Below the pieces are notes generated by a model that worked only from the letters and a program-made list of their open reading frames with translations, was not told the origin of the DNA and ran no database searches. Shown here in pieces: positions 32,993 to 42,300 of a DNA stretch of 64,000 bases. Numbering within the stretch: position 1 is the first letter of the stretch; each line of letters begins with the position of its first letter. The translations under genes were made by a program, and so were the position numbers. The stretch is from an uncultured Odoribacter sp. (GTDB lineage: Bacteria > Bacteroidota > Bacteroidia > Bacteroidales > Marinifilaceae), in contig CALUKF010000009.1 of the NCBI GenBank assembly GCA_944321145.1, forward strand, positions 1 through 64,000, written 5' to 3'.

Positions 32993-33553
32993 ATGGAACA
33001 AGGAAAAAACAGGCGCGAGCGGGAAGCCTTCATCAAGAAGGTGTACGATGATTATTATCAGCGTCTCTGTTTCTATGCCTCGAAGTTTGTGGCAGATGCC
33101 GAGGATGCCAAGGACATCGTGCAAGACCTTCTGGTCAAGCTCTGGGAGAGCGATGTCGAGTTCGAGAACGAGCAAGCCCTCTCGTCGTGGCTGCATTCCG
33201 GCGTGTACCATGCCTGCCTGAACCGCAAAATGCTGGCTGATATCCACGAACGCCACCATCGCGAAATCCTGCGCGAGACGAGCGAGGCAGACCCTACCAA
33301 TTATCTCACTACGCGCATCGAGCATGAAGTGATGTGGGAGGTCTTCCGTGCGGTGGACGAATTGCCGGAGGAGAGCCGCAAGGTGTTTAAATTGAGTTAT
33401 ATGGAGGGACGCGGCATCCAGGAGGTTGCGGACATCCTGCACATTTCCACCCACACCGTCAAGAGCCAGCGCGCATACGCCAGGAAGTTGTTAAAAGACC
33501 GCCTGAAAGACATTTATCCCGCCATATTTTTCTTTGGGTACATGCTCCATTAA
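32993..33553 (+). CDS. ECF RNA polymerase sigma factor (FecI-like)
   Basis: The 186-residue protein has sigma region 2 (DDYYQRLCFYASKFVADAEDAKDIVQDLLVKLWES) and region 4 (LPEESRKVFKLSYMEGRGIQEVADILHISTHTVKSQRAYARKLLKDRL). It is the FecI/RpoE-type partner of the FecR gene that follows, and would turn on the SusC locus when the signal arrives from the outer membrane. The start at 32993 (MEQGKNRRER) is chosen because a promoter lies at 32933-32962; the earlier in-frame codon at 32897 is upstream of it. Confidence 0.92.
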   Translation: MEQGKNRREREAFIKKVYDDYYQRLCFYASKFVADAEDAKDIVQDLLVKLWESDVEFENEQALSSWLHSGVYHACLNRKMLADIHERHHREILRETSEADPTNYLTTRIEHEVMWEVFRAVDELPEESRKVFKLSYMEGRGIQEVADILHISTHTVKSQRAYARKLLKDRLKDIYPAIFFFGYMLH

Positions 33554-33574
33554 GTTTTTTCCGGTTATGAAAAC

Positions 33575-33717
33575 CCGGTTTTCCTGCTCCCTGTTGGGGA
33601 GCTGTTTCGCTGCTGTTTCTATGCTGTTCCTACTGCACGCCCAACAGCTGCCTGGCAGCAGCGAAACAGCAGCGAAAAACGGGTAGGGAGGATATAGGCA
33701 GGATAGGGACAAAACGG
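33575..33717. repeat. 11-base phased inverted repeat between sigma factor and FecR
   Basis: Thirteen successive 11-mers are visible. The left half repeats CTGTT in register (GCTCCCTGTTG, GGGAGCTGTTT, CGCTGCTGTTT, CTATGCTGTTC). The right half has CAGC (CCAACAGCTGC, CTGGCAGCAGC, GAAACAGCAGC) and then AGGAT (AGGGAGGATAT, AGGCAGGATAG). A perfect 15-base pair joins 33605-33619 with 33663-33677. It lies within the sigma-FecR gap and would be transcribed with them. Confidence 0.72.
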
Positions 33718-33791
33718 CTTTTTGAAAATTTTTTTGCCTGCCTTTACGCTCTTTTTGCTTCTTCGTTTGTTTTATAGGAAAAGAGAGAAAA

Positions 33792-34955
33792 ATGATGGAT
33801 ACAGAGAGACAAATTACGCGAATCAGCCGTTTGCTGGTGAAATTCCTGGACGATGCCTTGTCGGCGGAGGAGCTGGGGGAGCTGGAGGCATGGCGGGACA
33901 GTTCGGAAGCCAACGGGCAATTGTTCCGGAAACTGGCATCGGGCGAGTGGGATGCCGCTGACTACCGGCGTTACCGTGCAGCGTTGGAAGCGGACGACTG
34001 GAAGGAAATCCGGCGGAGGATGCGCCGCCGGCACCTGCGGTTGTGGAAACGGGTAGCGGCATACGCGGCTGCCGTGTGCGTGGCGGGCGTAGTGGGGTAT
34101 GGGACGTGGAGCGCTTTTGAGGGACAAGCGCGGCAGGAATTGCCGGTTGTCCGGAATGAAATTGTTCCCGGCACTTCCAAAGCCGTGCTGAAACTTGCCG
34201 GCGGGCAGCAGGTGTTGTTGGGGCAGGAGGCAGGCGTGGATACTGTCCTTTTGGCGCAATATGGCATTAAGGAAGAGGGGAAAGCGTTGTCATACGGCAA
34301 GGCGAAGAATGTCGATGAATATCATACATTGGAGGTGCCGCGGGGCGGGGAGTTCGCTTTGACCTTGGAGGATAGCACGCAAGTGTGGGTGAATGCGGGT
34401 TCCGTGTTGCGTTTCCCGGTTCGTTTCGGAGGCGACAAGCGGGAAGTCTATTTGGAAGAGGGCGAGGCTTATTTCGAGGTGACCCGGGATGAACAGCGTC
34501 CTTTCCAGGTGCATGCGGCAGGTATGACGGTCCATGTGCTGGGAACGGGATTCAATATTTCGGCATACCGTCAGGAAGGAAAGAAAGCGGTGACTTTGGC
34601 GCATGGTGCGGTGGAAGTAGGGGAAGGTGCCGGGTCGGTGGTATTGCAGCCGAATGAACAGGCGGTGTTGGCGGACGGGGCGTTTGAGGTGCGGAAAGTG
34701 GATGCCGGGAAGATTTGTGCCTGGCGTACCGGCACGCTTTATTTTGATGCCATGCCTTTGGGGGAATTGGCTGAGCGGCTGGGGCGTTGGTTCAATTGCG
34801 AAGTTTTTTTCACGGCGGAGAACTTGAAGCAATTGACCTTCACGGGTGCATTTCGGAAGTATGAGGATATCGGTTATATCGCTTCGATTCTGGAAGCGGC
34901 AGCGGATATCTCCATTGCAGTGAACGGAAAGACAATTATAATTGGCAATAAATAG
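33792..34955 (+). CDS. FecR family anti-sigma / signal transducer protein
   Basis: The 387-residue protein has a cytoplasmic N-terminal part (1-85) that would bind the sigma factor, one membrane helix near residues 86-106 (VAAYAAAVCVAGVVGYG), a FecR domain (EVPRGGEFALTLEDSTQVWVNAGSVLRFPV and VHVLGTGFNISAY), and a C-terminal DUF4974 domain (YFDAMPLGELAERLGRWFNC). In the periplasm the C-terminal part would receive the signal from the STN domain of the SusC protein next door. It is GC-rich like the 5' end of SusC. Confidence 0.92.
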   Translation: MMDTERQITRISRLLVKFLDDALSAEELGELEAWRDSSEANGQLFRKLASGEWDAADYRRYRAALEADDWKEIRRRMRRRHLRLWKRVAAYAAAVCVAGVVGYGTWSAFEGQARQELPVVRNEIVPGTSKAVLKLAGGQQVLLGQEAGVDTVLLAQYGIKEEGKALSYGKAKNVDEYHTLEVPRGGEFALTLEDSTQVWVNAGSVLRFPVRFGGDKREVYLEEGEAYFEVTRDEQRPFQVHAAGMTVHVLGTGFNISAYRQEGKKAVTLAHGAVEVGEGAGSVVLQPNEQAVLADGAFEVRKVDAGKICAWRTGTLYFDAMPLGELAERLGRWFNCEVFFTAENLKQLTFTGAFRKYEDIGYIASILEAAADISIAVNGKTIIIGNK

Positions 34956-35040
34956 AAATACCGGAATGTATTGACCGTACATCCCGGTGAACCCCCGAAA
35001 AGGGGAAAGAATTGATGTTTAATTTTAGTTTTACAAATGT

Positions 35041-38000
35041 ATGAAGAAAAAGCGAAACGAGCGGTCGGTTTGCATTAGGAACCGGCTACAAAAAATGCTA
35101 ATGCTTATGAAATTAACATTTTTATTGACTGTGCTTTTTGTAGGCACATTGCAGGCGTCGGTGAACGCACAGACGCGATTGACGATGAACCTGGGGGAAA
35201 CGAACCTCAAGGAAGTGTTTAACGAAATCCAGCGGCAGACGCAAAAGACGGTGGTTTACAACAATGAACGCCTGGACTTAGACCGTGTCATTGAAGCCGA
35301 TTTCGACGATGAGGCGTTGGAGGACATTTTGGATAAAGTGCTATCCGGCAGCGGCATGGGCTACAAGTTTACGAACGACTACATCGTTATCGTTCCGCAA
35401 GAAGAACCGGCATTGCCCCAAACGGTGGAGGAGCAGGTTATCCAAGGCGTAGTGAAGGACGAAAACGGGCAACCGCTGCCGGGCGTGACCGTTTTGCTGA
35501 AAGGAACGACCCTTGGCACGGCGACGGATGCGGAGGGAAAATGGAAGTTGGTTTTGCCGGGAAATGTACAAAATCCTGTTTTTGTTTTCTCGTTCGTCGG
35601 AATGGAGACGCAAGAAATTGCCTATACAGGGCAGGAGGCTATCGACGTGACTTTGCTTGCCGACGCGGCAGAGATGGACGAGGTGGTGGTGACGGGTATG
35701 TTTGTCCGCAAGGCGGAGAGCTTCACGGGCTCGGCAAAAACCATTATGGGTGATGAATTGGAGAGAGTGGGAAATGGTAATGTCTTTCAAAGCCTGAAGA
35801 ATTTGGATCCTTCTTTGAATATCATTGCAAGCATGGAGTTTGGCTCTGACCCGAACAAATTGCCGACGATGCAGTTAAGAGGGGCTTCAACTTTTCCGAT
35901 GGAGAGTAGTACGGATTTGAGGAGTAATTATCAAGACGACCCTAATCAGCCATTGTTTATTTTGGATGGCTTTGAAGCCAGTGCGACTAAGATTTTCGAT
36001 TTGGACATGAATCGTGTGCAGAGTATTACCATCCTTAAAGATGCGGCAGCTAAGGCTATTTATGGTTCGAAGGCTGCAAATGGTGTAATCGTTATCGAGA
36101 CGAAACGTCCGCTTGGGGGAGAATTCCGCGTTTCTTATAAGGGTAGTGTGGATTTGACAGTGCCGGATTTGAGCAGTTATAATTTGGCAAATGCGGCAGA
36201 AAAGTTGGAAATAGAAAGAATAGCAGGAATTTATGAAAGTGATTATTTGCCGGGTTATCAACAGTTGCAAGATCAGTATAATGAGCGGATGAAAGCTGTG
36301 AAGGAAGGTTTGGATACTTATTGGTTATCAAAACCTTTGCGAACAGGTGTCGGTACGAAACATGCCTTGTCTTTTGAGATGGGCGAACAAAACCTGACCG
36401 GAATCGTAGATGTTTCCTATACAAAGGTTAATGGTGTCATGAAAGGTTCGTATCGAGAAACGATAGCAGGTGATGTCAATCTGGCTTACCGCTTGAACAA
36501 TAAATTTTTGTTCCGGAATATAATGAGTGTTACTTCTAACAAATCCGAAGATTCTCCTTATGGTTCGTTTAGCGAGTATGCTGCCATGAATCCTTATTTT
36601 TCGCCGTATGACGAGCAAGGGAACATTACGAGCGATAACAATAATCCGATGTATAATGCGACTTTAAATACGAAGATTGCTACGAGTTATTTGGAATTTA
36701 CCAATAATTTTTACACGGAATATAATATTTTGGAAGGATTGAAGGCTGTCGCCCGGATAGGGATTACGACTCAGCGTAGCGATGGGGATATTTTTTATCC
36801 TGCTAACCATACTAGATTTTCAAGCTATACGGACGAGGATTTTCTGCGCAGAGGGTCTTATCAGCAGAATATGGGGAAAATGAATAATTTGAGTGGGGAT
36901 TTGACTTTGCAGTACTCCAAACTTTTTAATGACAAGCATTTGTTAATGGCAAATTTTGCGTTTTCCATTAGCAGCGACAAATATAATGAAGTGGTACATT
37001 ATGCAGAGGGATTCCCGTCTGACCGAATGGACGACATTACGTTTGCATTGCAATATGCTGAAAATGAGAAGCCGACAGGGGCAGAGAGCATTACGCATGA
37101 CGTGGGTTTTACGGGAGTATTTGGTTATACGTATGATGACCGTTTCTTGACTGATTTGACTTTACGCGAAAATGCTTCTTCGCAATTTGGTGCAGATAAT
37201 CGTTGGGGGTTGTTCTGGAGTTTGGGCATTGGCTGGAACATGCACAATGAGAAGTTTATGAAGGGTTTGGATTGGGTAGAGCAATTGAAACTCAGGGCTT
37301 CTGTGGGTACGAGTGGTAGCCAATCTTTTGAAAGCTATCAGGCAATTGCCACGTATAAATATTATACAGACGTGTCTTATGCAGGTATGCTGGGCGCTTA
37401 TGTGATGCGTTTGGCAAATGACGATTTGAAATGGCAGGAAAAATTGGACTATAATGTAGGTTTGGATGCGCGTTTGTGGAAATTTACATTGGCTTTTGAT
37501 TACTATGAGTCGTATACGGACAATTTGATTGTAGACCTTTCTTTGCCGACTTCTACGGGTTATAGTTCTGTAAAAGAGAATGTAGGTAAGATTAAGAATA
37601 ACGGTATTGACATGTCTTTGACTTATAACGTTTTTTCAAATGAAGATGGTTTTTTAAATTTGACAGGAGCGTTGACTACGAATAAAAACCGGATTATGAA
37701 ATTGTCAGATGCCATGCGTGCTTTCAATGAGCGGCAAGATGAGTTGGTTAGTACAAGAGAAGGTGGAGGACGTTCTGAACCGGTATTGCGTTATGTAGAA
37801 GGAGGTTCGCTTAATTCTATTTGGGCTGTGCCTTCATTGGGTATAAATCCTGCCAACGGACGTGAGGTCTATGTGAAACAAGATGGTACGACTACTTATA
37901 CTTGGGATGCTGCAGACCAACGCATTTGTGGTAATAGTTTGGAAAAATACAGGGGTAATTTTGGTTTCAATGGAGAATATAAAGGAATCGGAGTTAGCAT

Positions 38001-38424
38001 GACCTGTATGTTTACAGCAGGTTGTGATTACTATAATCAAACCTTGGTAGATAAGGTGGAAAATGCAGATTTGAACTACAACGTTGACCGTCGCATTTTA
38101 TATGGGCGTTGGTCTGAGAATAATAAAAATGCGCCTTTCAAGACCTTGGAGCCTTATAATGATGAAAACGGGAATTATATTTCTGCGCCTAAAACAGAAC
38201 CGACCTCCCGTTTTGTGCAGCGCAGGAATGAACTTACACTTTCTTCTATTAGTGCGTGGTATGATATGCGCAATAAACCGTGGTTGGAGAAAGCGGGTTT
38301 CAGTCGTCTAAAATTGTCATTTAATATGAATGATATTTATACGTTTTCGACAATTCGGATAGAAAGAGGTACTTCTTATCCTTTTGCTCGGACGATGTCT
38401 TTTTCTTTAAGTGCTGAATTTTAA
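35041..38424 (+). CDS. SusC/RagA family TonB-dependent outer-membrane transporter with STN domain
   Basis: The 1127-residue protein has a signal sequence (cleavage near VNAQ), an STN signalling domain at about residues 45-115 (LTMNLGETNLKEVFNEIQRQTQKTVVYNNE), a carboxypeptidase-regulatory-like domain at 135-215 (GVVKDENGQPLPGVTVLLKG), a TonB plug (from about 225) and the long beta barrel. It would import a nutrient together with the SusD protein and signal to FecR. Base composition drops sharply near 35760, inside the plug: the first 720 bases are GC-rich, the rest AT-rich. This suggests recombination between a resident N-terminus and an acquired barrel. The substrate is unknown. Confidence 0.93.
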   Translation: MKKKRNERSVCIRNRLQKMLMLMKLTFLLTVLFVGTLQASVNAQTRLTMNLGETNLKEVFNEIQRQTQKTVVYNNERLDLDRVIEADFDDEALEDILDKVLSGSGMGYKFTNDYIVIVPQEEPALPQTVEEQVIQGVVKDENGQPLPGVTVLLKGTTLGTATDAEGKWKLVLPGNVQNPVFVFSFVGMETQEIAYTGQEAIDVTLLADAAEMDEVVVTGMFVRKAESFTGSAKTIMGDELERVGNGNVFQSLKNLDPSLNIIASMEFGSDPNKLPTMQLRGASTFPMESSTDLRSNYQDDPNQPLFILDGFEASATKIFDLDMNRVQSITILKDAAAKAIYGSKAANGVIVIETKRPLGGEFRVSYKGSVDLTVPDLSSYNLANAAEKLEIERIAGIYESDYLPGYQQLQDQYNERMKAVKEGLDTYWLSKPLRTGVGTKHALSFEMGEQNLTGIVDVSYTKVNGVMKGSYRETIAGDVNLAYRLNNKFLFRNIMSVTSNKSEDSPYGSFSEYAAMNPYFSPYDEQGNITSDNNNPMYNATLNTKIATSYLEFTNNFYTEYNILEGLKAVARIGITTQRSDGDIFYPANHTRFSSYTDEDFLRRGSYQQNMGKMNNLSGDLTLQYSKLFNDKHLLMANFAFSISSDKYNEVVHYAEGFPSDRMDDITFALQYAENEKPTGAESITHDVGFTGVFGYTYDDRFLTDLTLRENASSQFGADNRWGLFWSLGIGWNMHNEKFMKGLDWVEQLKLRASVGTSGSQSFESYQAIATYKYYTDVSYAGMLGAYVMRLANDDLKWQEKLDYNVGLDARLWKFTLAFDYYESYTDNLIVDLSLPTSTGYSSVKENVGKIKNNGIDMSLTYNVFSNEDGFLNLTGALTTNKNRIMKLSDAMRAFNERQDELVSTREGGGRSEPVLRYVEGGSLNSIWAVPSLGINPANGREVYVKQDGTTTYTWDAADQRICGNSLEKYRGNFGFNGEYKGIGVSMTCMFTAGCDYYNQTLVDKVENADLNYNVDRRILYGRWSENNKNAPFKTLEPYNDENGNYISAPKTEPTSRFVQRRNELTLSSISAWYDMRNKPWLEKAGFSRLKLSFNMNDIYTFSTIRIERGTSYPFARTMSFSLSAEF

Positions 38425-38435
38425 ATTAATAAATT

Positions 38436-39941
38436 ATGAAGAAACAAGTTTATATAGTAATATGCCTATTATTTCCTTGGTTGGTCTCTTGCAACGATTG
38501 GTTGGATGTAAGTCCCAAGTCAGAAATCAAGGCAGATGAGTTGTTTGAGACGGAAGCCGGTTTCAAAGATGCTTTGACAGGACTGTATATAGGAATGACT
38601 GATCAAAGTGTTTACGGAGCTAATCTTTCTTGGCAGGAAATAGAATGGATGGCAGGGCAATATACAGAGACAAATAATTCATTTGCTGAACTGCAAAAGT
38701 GTAATTATGAAAGTTCCATTGCTAAAAGTTTTATTGAAAGCGTTTGGTCAAAAGAGTATAATATTATAGCGGAGACCAATTTGCTTTTGGAATCTTTAGA
38801 GGAAAATGGCAATATGTTGAACCCTACGTTGTATAATGTGATTAAAGGCGAGGCGTTGGCGATTCGTGCGATGTGCCATTTTGATTTAATCCGTTTGTTT
38901 GCTAAAGGGAATTTGGCGAATCGCCCGGAAATATTGTCAGAGCTTTGTGTACCTTACGTAACTGCTTATTCTAAGGAAACAACTGGGCAGTTGAGTTACG
39001 AAGCAACATTGGCACTTTTGCATCAGGATATAGAGGATGCTTTGGAATGCTTGCAAAGTGACCCTCTTTATACCGGTGAGATTGAGCGTCCCGATGATTA
39101 CGATGCGGTTACGGATGATGTTTTCTTTGAAGGCACTTATTATAAAGGACGGGAAACGCGTCTTTCTTATCCGGCAGTCCTTTTGTTAAACGCCCGTGTT
39201 TATCTTTGGGAAGGGAATAAGGAAAAAGCGTTGGAGTATGCCGAATACTTGATGGATGCGTATGATGTTTATGTTGCTAAAGGTGAAAAAGATTGGGCTA
39301 CGGAGAATAATAATGTCGGAGAGGGTGTGGATGCAGCCAGCCGTGATTATGTATTCCAAGGAGAATTGTTATTTGCATTGGATGTTCAGAAATTGGAGGA
39401 TTATTTGAATGGGGCATATTCTGAAATCATTGGCGGCAATCATAATTATGACCGTTTGTTACAATCAGCGGACTTTGTGACCGAATTGTTTGGTTCTTTA
39501 AGTACTTCTGACTTGAGGTTTAGAGGACAATGGGAAACGGCTGGCTCAGATGGTTATTTGACTGTAAAAGTGCGGAAAACGCAGGATAATTATTATGCGA
39601 ATTATGTTCCCTTGATGCGAATTTCCGAGGCTTATTTGATTGCTGCTGAATGTTTGATGGAAACAGATAAGGCAGAAGCCGTGAATTTGATGAACTATTT
39701 GAAAGAAAAACGGAATATACCGCCTGCAGATTATTTGCCGGAGGATATTTCTGTTGACGATTTACGGGCTGAAATTATTCAGGATTACCGGCGCGAATTT
39801 TGTCAGGAAGGGCAGTTGTTTTTTTGCTATAAGCGTTTAGGTTTGGCTACTTTTACTGGTATGGTAGTAAATGAAATGACTGATGAGCAATATCGCCTGC
39901 CTTATCCGGATATTGAAAATGAATTGGCTGGCAGACAATAA
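38436..39941 (+). CDS. SusD/RagB family outer-membrane lipoprotein
   Basis: The 501-residue lipoprotein has the lipobox cysteine at residue 19 (FPWLVSCNDWLDVSPKSE) and the SusD fold signatures: an N-terminal RagB-type part, several TPR-like helices (AIRAMCHFDLIRLFAKG) and the C-terminal YLIAAECLMETDKAEAVNLMNYLKEKRN segment. It would act as the lid over the SusC transporter. It starts 11 bases after SusC, and the AT-rich composition continues. Confidence 0.93.
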   Translation: MKKQVYIVICLLFPWLVSCNDWLDVSPKSEIKADELFETEAGFKDALTGLYIGMTDQSVYGANLSWQEIEWMAGQYTETNNSFAELQKCNYESSIAKSFIESVWSKEYNIIAETNLLLESLEENGNMLNPTLYNVIKGEALAIRAMCHFDLIRLFAKGNLANRPEILSELCVPYVTAYSKETTGQLSYEATLALLHQDIEDALECLQSDPLYTGEIERPDDYDAVTDDVFFEGTYYKGRETRLSYPAVLLLNARVYLWEGNKEKALEYAEYLMDAYDVYVAKGEKDWATENNNVGEGVDAASRDYVFQGELLFALDVQKLEDYLNGAYSEIIGGNHNYDRLLQSADFVTELFGSLSTSDLRFRGQWETAGSDGYLTVKVRKTQDNYYANYVPLMRISEAYLIAAECLMETDKAEAVNLMNYLKEKRNIPPADYLPEDISVDDLRAEIIQDYRREFCQEGQLFFCYKRLGLATFTGMVVNEMTDEQYRLPYPDIENELAGRQ

Positions 39942-39957
39942 TTAAAAAATTTGAATC

Positions 39958-40695
39958 ATGATGAATAAGATAATGATATTATGCTTGATGTTAGCAATAT
40001 TTGCATCTTGCAATAAAGAAGACATTATGCGCTATGACCGTTCGCGGGCAGCGATAGAATTTGATGAGGATGAGGTGTATTATTCTTTTAAAACCTCTTT
40101 TAAACAAGTGGATACTGTTGAAATCCCTTTTAGCTTAGTGGGATATGCAGAGGATTGGGCTCGCAATGCAGAGTTTACGGTTGTATCGGATAGCACAACA
40201 GCGACTGCTAATGATTTTCAAATAGTAGATGCTGTTATGGAAGCCAATGCGTATGAAGGAAATCTGTGTGTGCGGGTAGAAAACAAGGAGGGGGATAATT
40301 TTAAAGACGCCCGTATTTATTTTGAAATTGCCGATGGCAAAGATTTTATTCCCGGTATAGATGAAAACAAGTATTGTTTTCTATACTTGACTAATAGTTT
40401 GGTACGACCCAGCAGTTGGGGGACATGGCAGGAAAGATATTTTTTAGGTACCTATAGTACGGCATACTACTCATTTATTATAGAAGTAACCGGTGAGACG
40501 GAATTCCCCTATCCGAATGCAGTAGCTGGATACAATAATGGTGAGGTATGGAGTGGTGCTTATAAAGATGCTTTTTTGGCAAATTTGGAAAAGGAATTGA
40601 AAGCCAGAAATGAACGAGAAGGTTCTCCCCTCATGCATGATGATGGTACGGCAGCAGGCAAAGAAGTGATTATTGGAATGTATTACACCAATTAA
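39958..40695 (+). CDS. DUF4843 domain lipoprotein
   Basis: The 245-residue lipoprotein has a signal peptide ending at C18 (FASCNKED) and matches the DUF4843 pattern: an N-terminal beta-rich part with a KQVDTVEIPFSLVG strand, then NKYCFLYLTNSLVRPSSWG. DUF4843 proteins are found with SusCD pairs in Bacteroidales and are probably surface-exposed substrate-binding or accessory proteins. Function is not known. It starts 16 bases after the SusD gene. Confidence 0.8.
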   Translation: MMNKIMILCLMLAIFASCNKEDIMRYDRSRAAIEFDEDEVYYSFKTSFKQVDTVEIPFSLVGYAEDWARNAEFTVVSDSTTATANDFQIVDAVMEANAYEGNLCVRVENKEGDNFKDARIYFEIADGKDFIPGIDENKYCFLYLTNSLVRPSSWGTWQERYFLGTYSTAYYSFIIEVTGETEFPYPNAVAGYNNGEVWSGAYKDAFLANLEKELKARNEREGSPLMHDDGTAAGKEVIIGMYYTN

Positions 40696-40706
40696 ATTTT
40701 TGGAAA

Positions 40707-42296
40707 ATGAAGAATATATTATTTACAATCTTGACGATATGTCTCGTATGGGCTTGTTATGATGATAAAAGTACGCTTCCGACAGTAGAATATCCGACGA
40801 TATCTGTGAATAGAAGTGGAGAATCTCAATATTTGACAGTCTCTTACGGCGAAGAGTTTATTTACGAACCACGATTGTATTGGTTGGATGGGAAAGATAC
40901 GATTTATTTGTCGGAGGATACTTATGATGATTATGATTATGAGTGGGATTTGAGTGTTCTTTCTACTGGGACTGATACTATGAAACAGATCATCTCTCGG
41001 GAGAGAATTTTGAAAGCAGTCATTAATTCTACTCCAACAACTAGTGGTTATTCTTATTATACCTTGACGCTTCACGTTACGCATAGAGCCAGTGGAGTGG
41101 TGAAAAACTTAATATGGGAGATGAAAGTGTTAAGCGTCTATGGTGGTGGTTTGTTAGTGGCAGAGACATCGGATGAAACAAATTCCGATATTTCTTTAAT
41201 CATGTCGCGTACATTTAATACAAATTTAGTTGATTATGATGCAGATACAGTACATTATAAAATATTTAGCAAGCATAATGGAACTCCTATTAATGGATTA
41301 GTTAATTCTTTCACTTATGTGAATGGTTCTGCTTTTTCTGGAATAACTGCCCTTGTACCGGGAGAATCTATTATTCGCATAGATCCTGTAACAATGGAAG
41401 AGCAAGACAGAAATATGGATTTATTTTTCTATGAACCTGAAGTTTATAATCCGCAAGCTGTATTTGCTGCTTACTCTACGAATGTTTTGATAAACAATGG
41501 GAAAGTACAGACTTACGCTGCATCTACAGCCAATAAATATTCTGTGGACAGTGATTCTCCTTATGACGTGTCCGCTGTATATGCTGGTGACAAAATGGAT
41601 TGGGTAACTGCTCTTCTTTTTGACCAAAAAGAAGAAAAGTTTATCACTCTTTCGACCGGGACATTTGAATTAGATGATATACAGACAATTCTGTCGGGGA
41701 AATTTGATCCGAGAGAAATGACAGGCTGTAAACCAATTTATGCCGAATCTGTAAATTCTACTTTGACTAAATGGTTGATTAAAAAAGATGGCGGTTACTA
41801 TATTTATGAGGTAGATTGTAATGTCGATTATGATGATGACGATTGGCCTAGAGTATTCCAAGGCAAAAACATTTACGATTTGGAAAATTGCCCGAATATC
41901 GATAAAGCAACAGCTTTTGCTTTCTCTGCAAATAATGAATTCTTTTATGCTGTAGATAATGTCCTTTATGTAGTACCTTTAACGGGCGTACAACCGGTAC
42001 CTCAAGTTTCTTACGATAAATTAATTGGAAATGAGAAAATCACACATATTAAGATATATCGTGGTAGCGGTTATATAGCTTGGAGTGATGAAGTAGATGA
42101 AGATACAGGTGAATTGGTGCCCTTTTGGCGAAATGCCAAAAATAACGTGATTTGTATAGTAACTTATGACGGTTCGGAAGGACGAGTATACACTTTGCCT
42201 ATCCAATATGCTGGGACAGGTGGTATAGCTAGTGACAAATATGTACGATGCTATGAAGGATTTGGTAGAATTACGGGAATAGGAACACGAGAATAA
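40707..42296 (+). CDS. PKD-like family lipoprotein of the SusCD locus
   Basis: The 529-residue lipoprotein (C17 in CLVWACYDDK) starts with a PKD-like beta domain (YPTISVNRSGESQYLTVSYGEEFIYEP) and continues into a beta-propeller-like part (VYAGDKMDWVTALLFDQKEEKFITLSTG). This type often follows DUF4843 genes in SusCD loci, so the pair probably binds or presents the substrate on the outer surface. I recognise no enzyme motif. It starts 11 bases after the DUF4843 gene and ends 4 bases before the thioredoxin-like gene. Confidence 0.7.
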   Translation: MKNILFTILTICLVWACYDDKSTLPTVEYPTISVNRSGESQYLTVSYGEEFIYEPRLYWLDGKDTIYLSEDTYDDYDYEWDLSVLSTGTDTMKQIISRERILKAVINSTPTTSGYSYYTLTLHVTHRASGVVKNLIWEMKVLSVYGGGLLVAETSDETNSDISLIMSRTFNTNLVDYDADTVHYKIFSKHNGTPINGLVNSFTYVNGSAFSGITALVPGESIIRIDPVTMEEQDRNMDLFFYEPEVYNPQAVFAAYSTNVLINNGKVQTYAASTANKYSVDSDSPYDVSAVYAGDKMDWVTALLFDQKEEKFITLSTGTFELDDIQTILSGKFDPREMTGCKPIYAESVNSTLTKWLIKKDGGYYIYEVDCNVDYDDDDWPRVFQGKNIYDLENCPNIDKATAFAFSANNEFFYAVDNVLYVVPLTGVQPVPQVSYDKLIGNEKITHIKIYRGSGYIAWSDEVDEDTGELVPFWRNAKNNVICIVTYDGSEGRVYTLPIQYAGTGGIASDKYVRCYEGFGRITGIGTRE

Positions 42297-42300
42297 GTCT

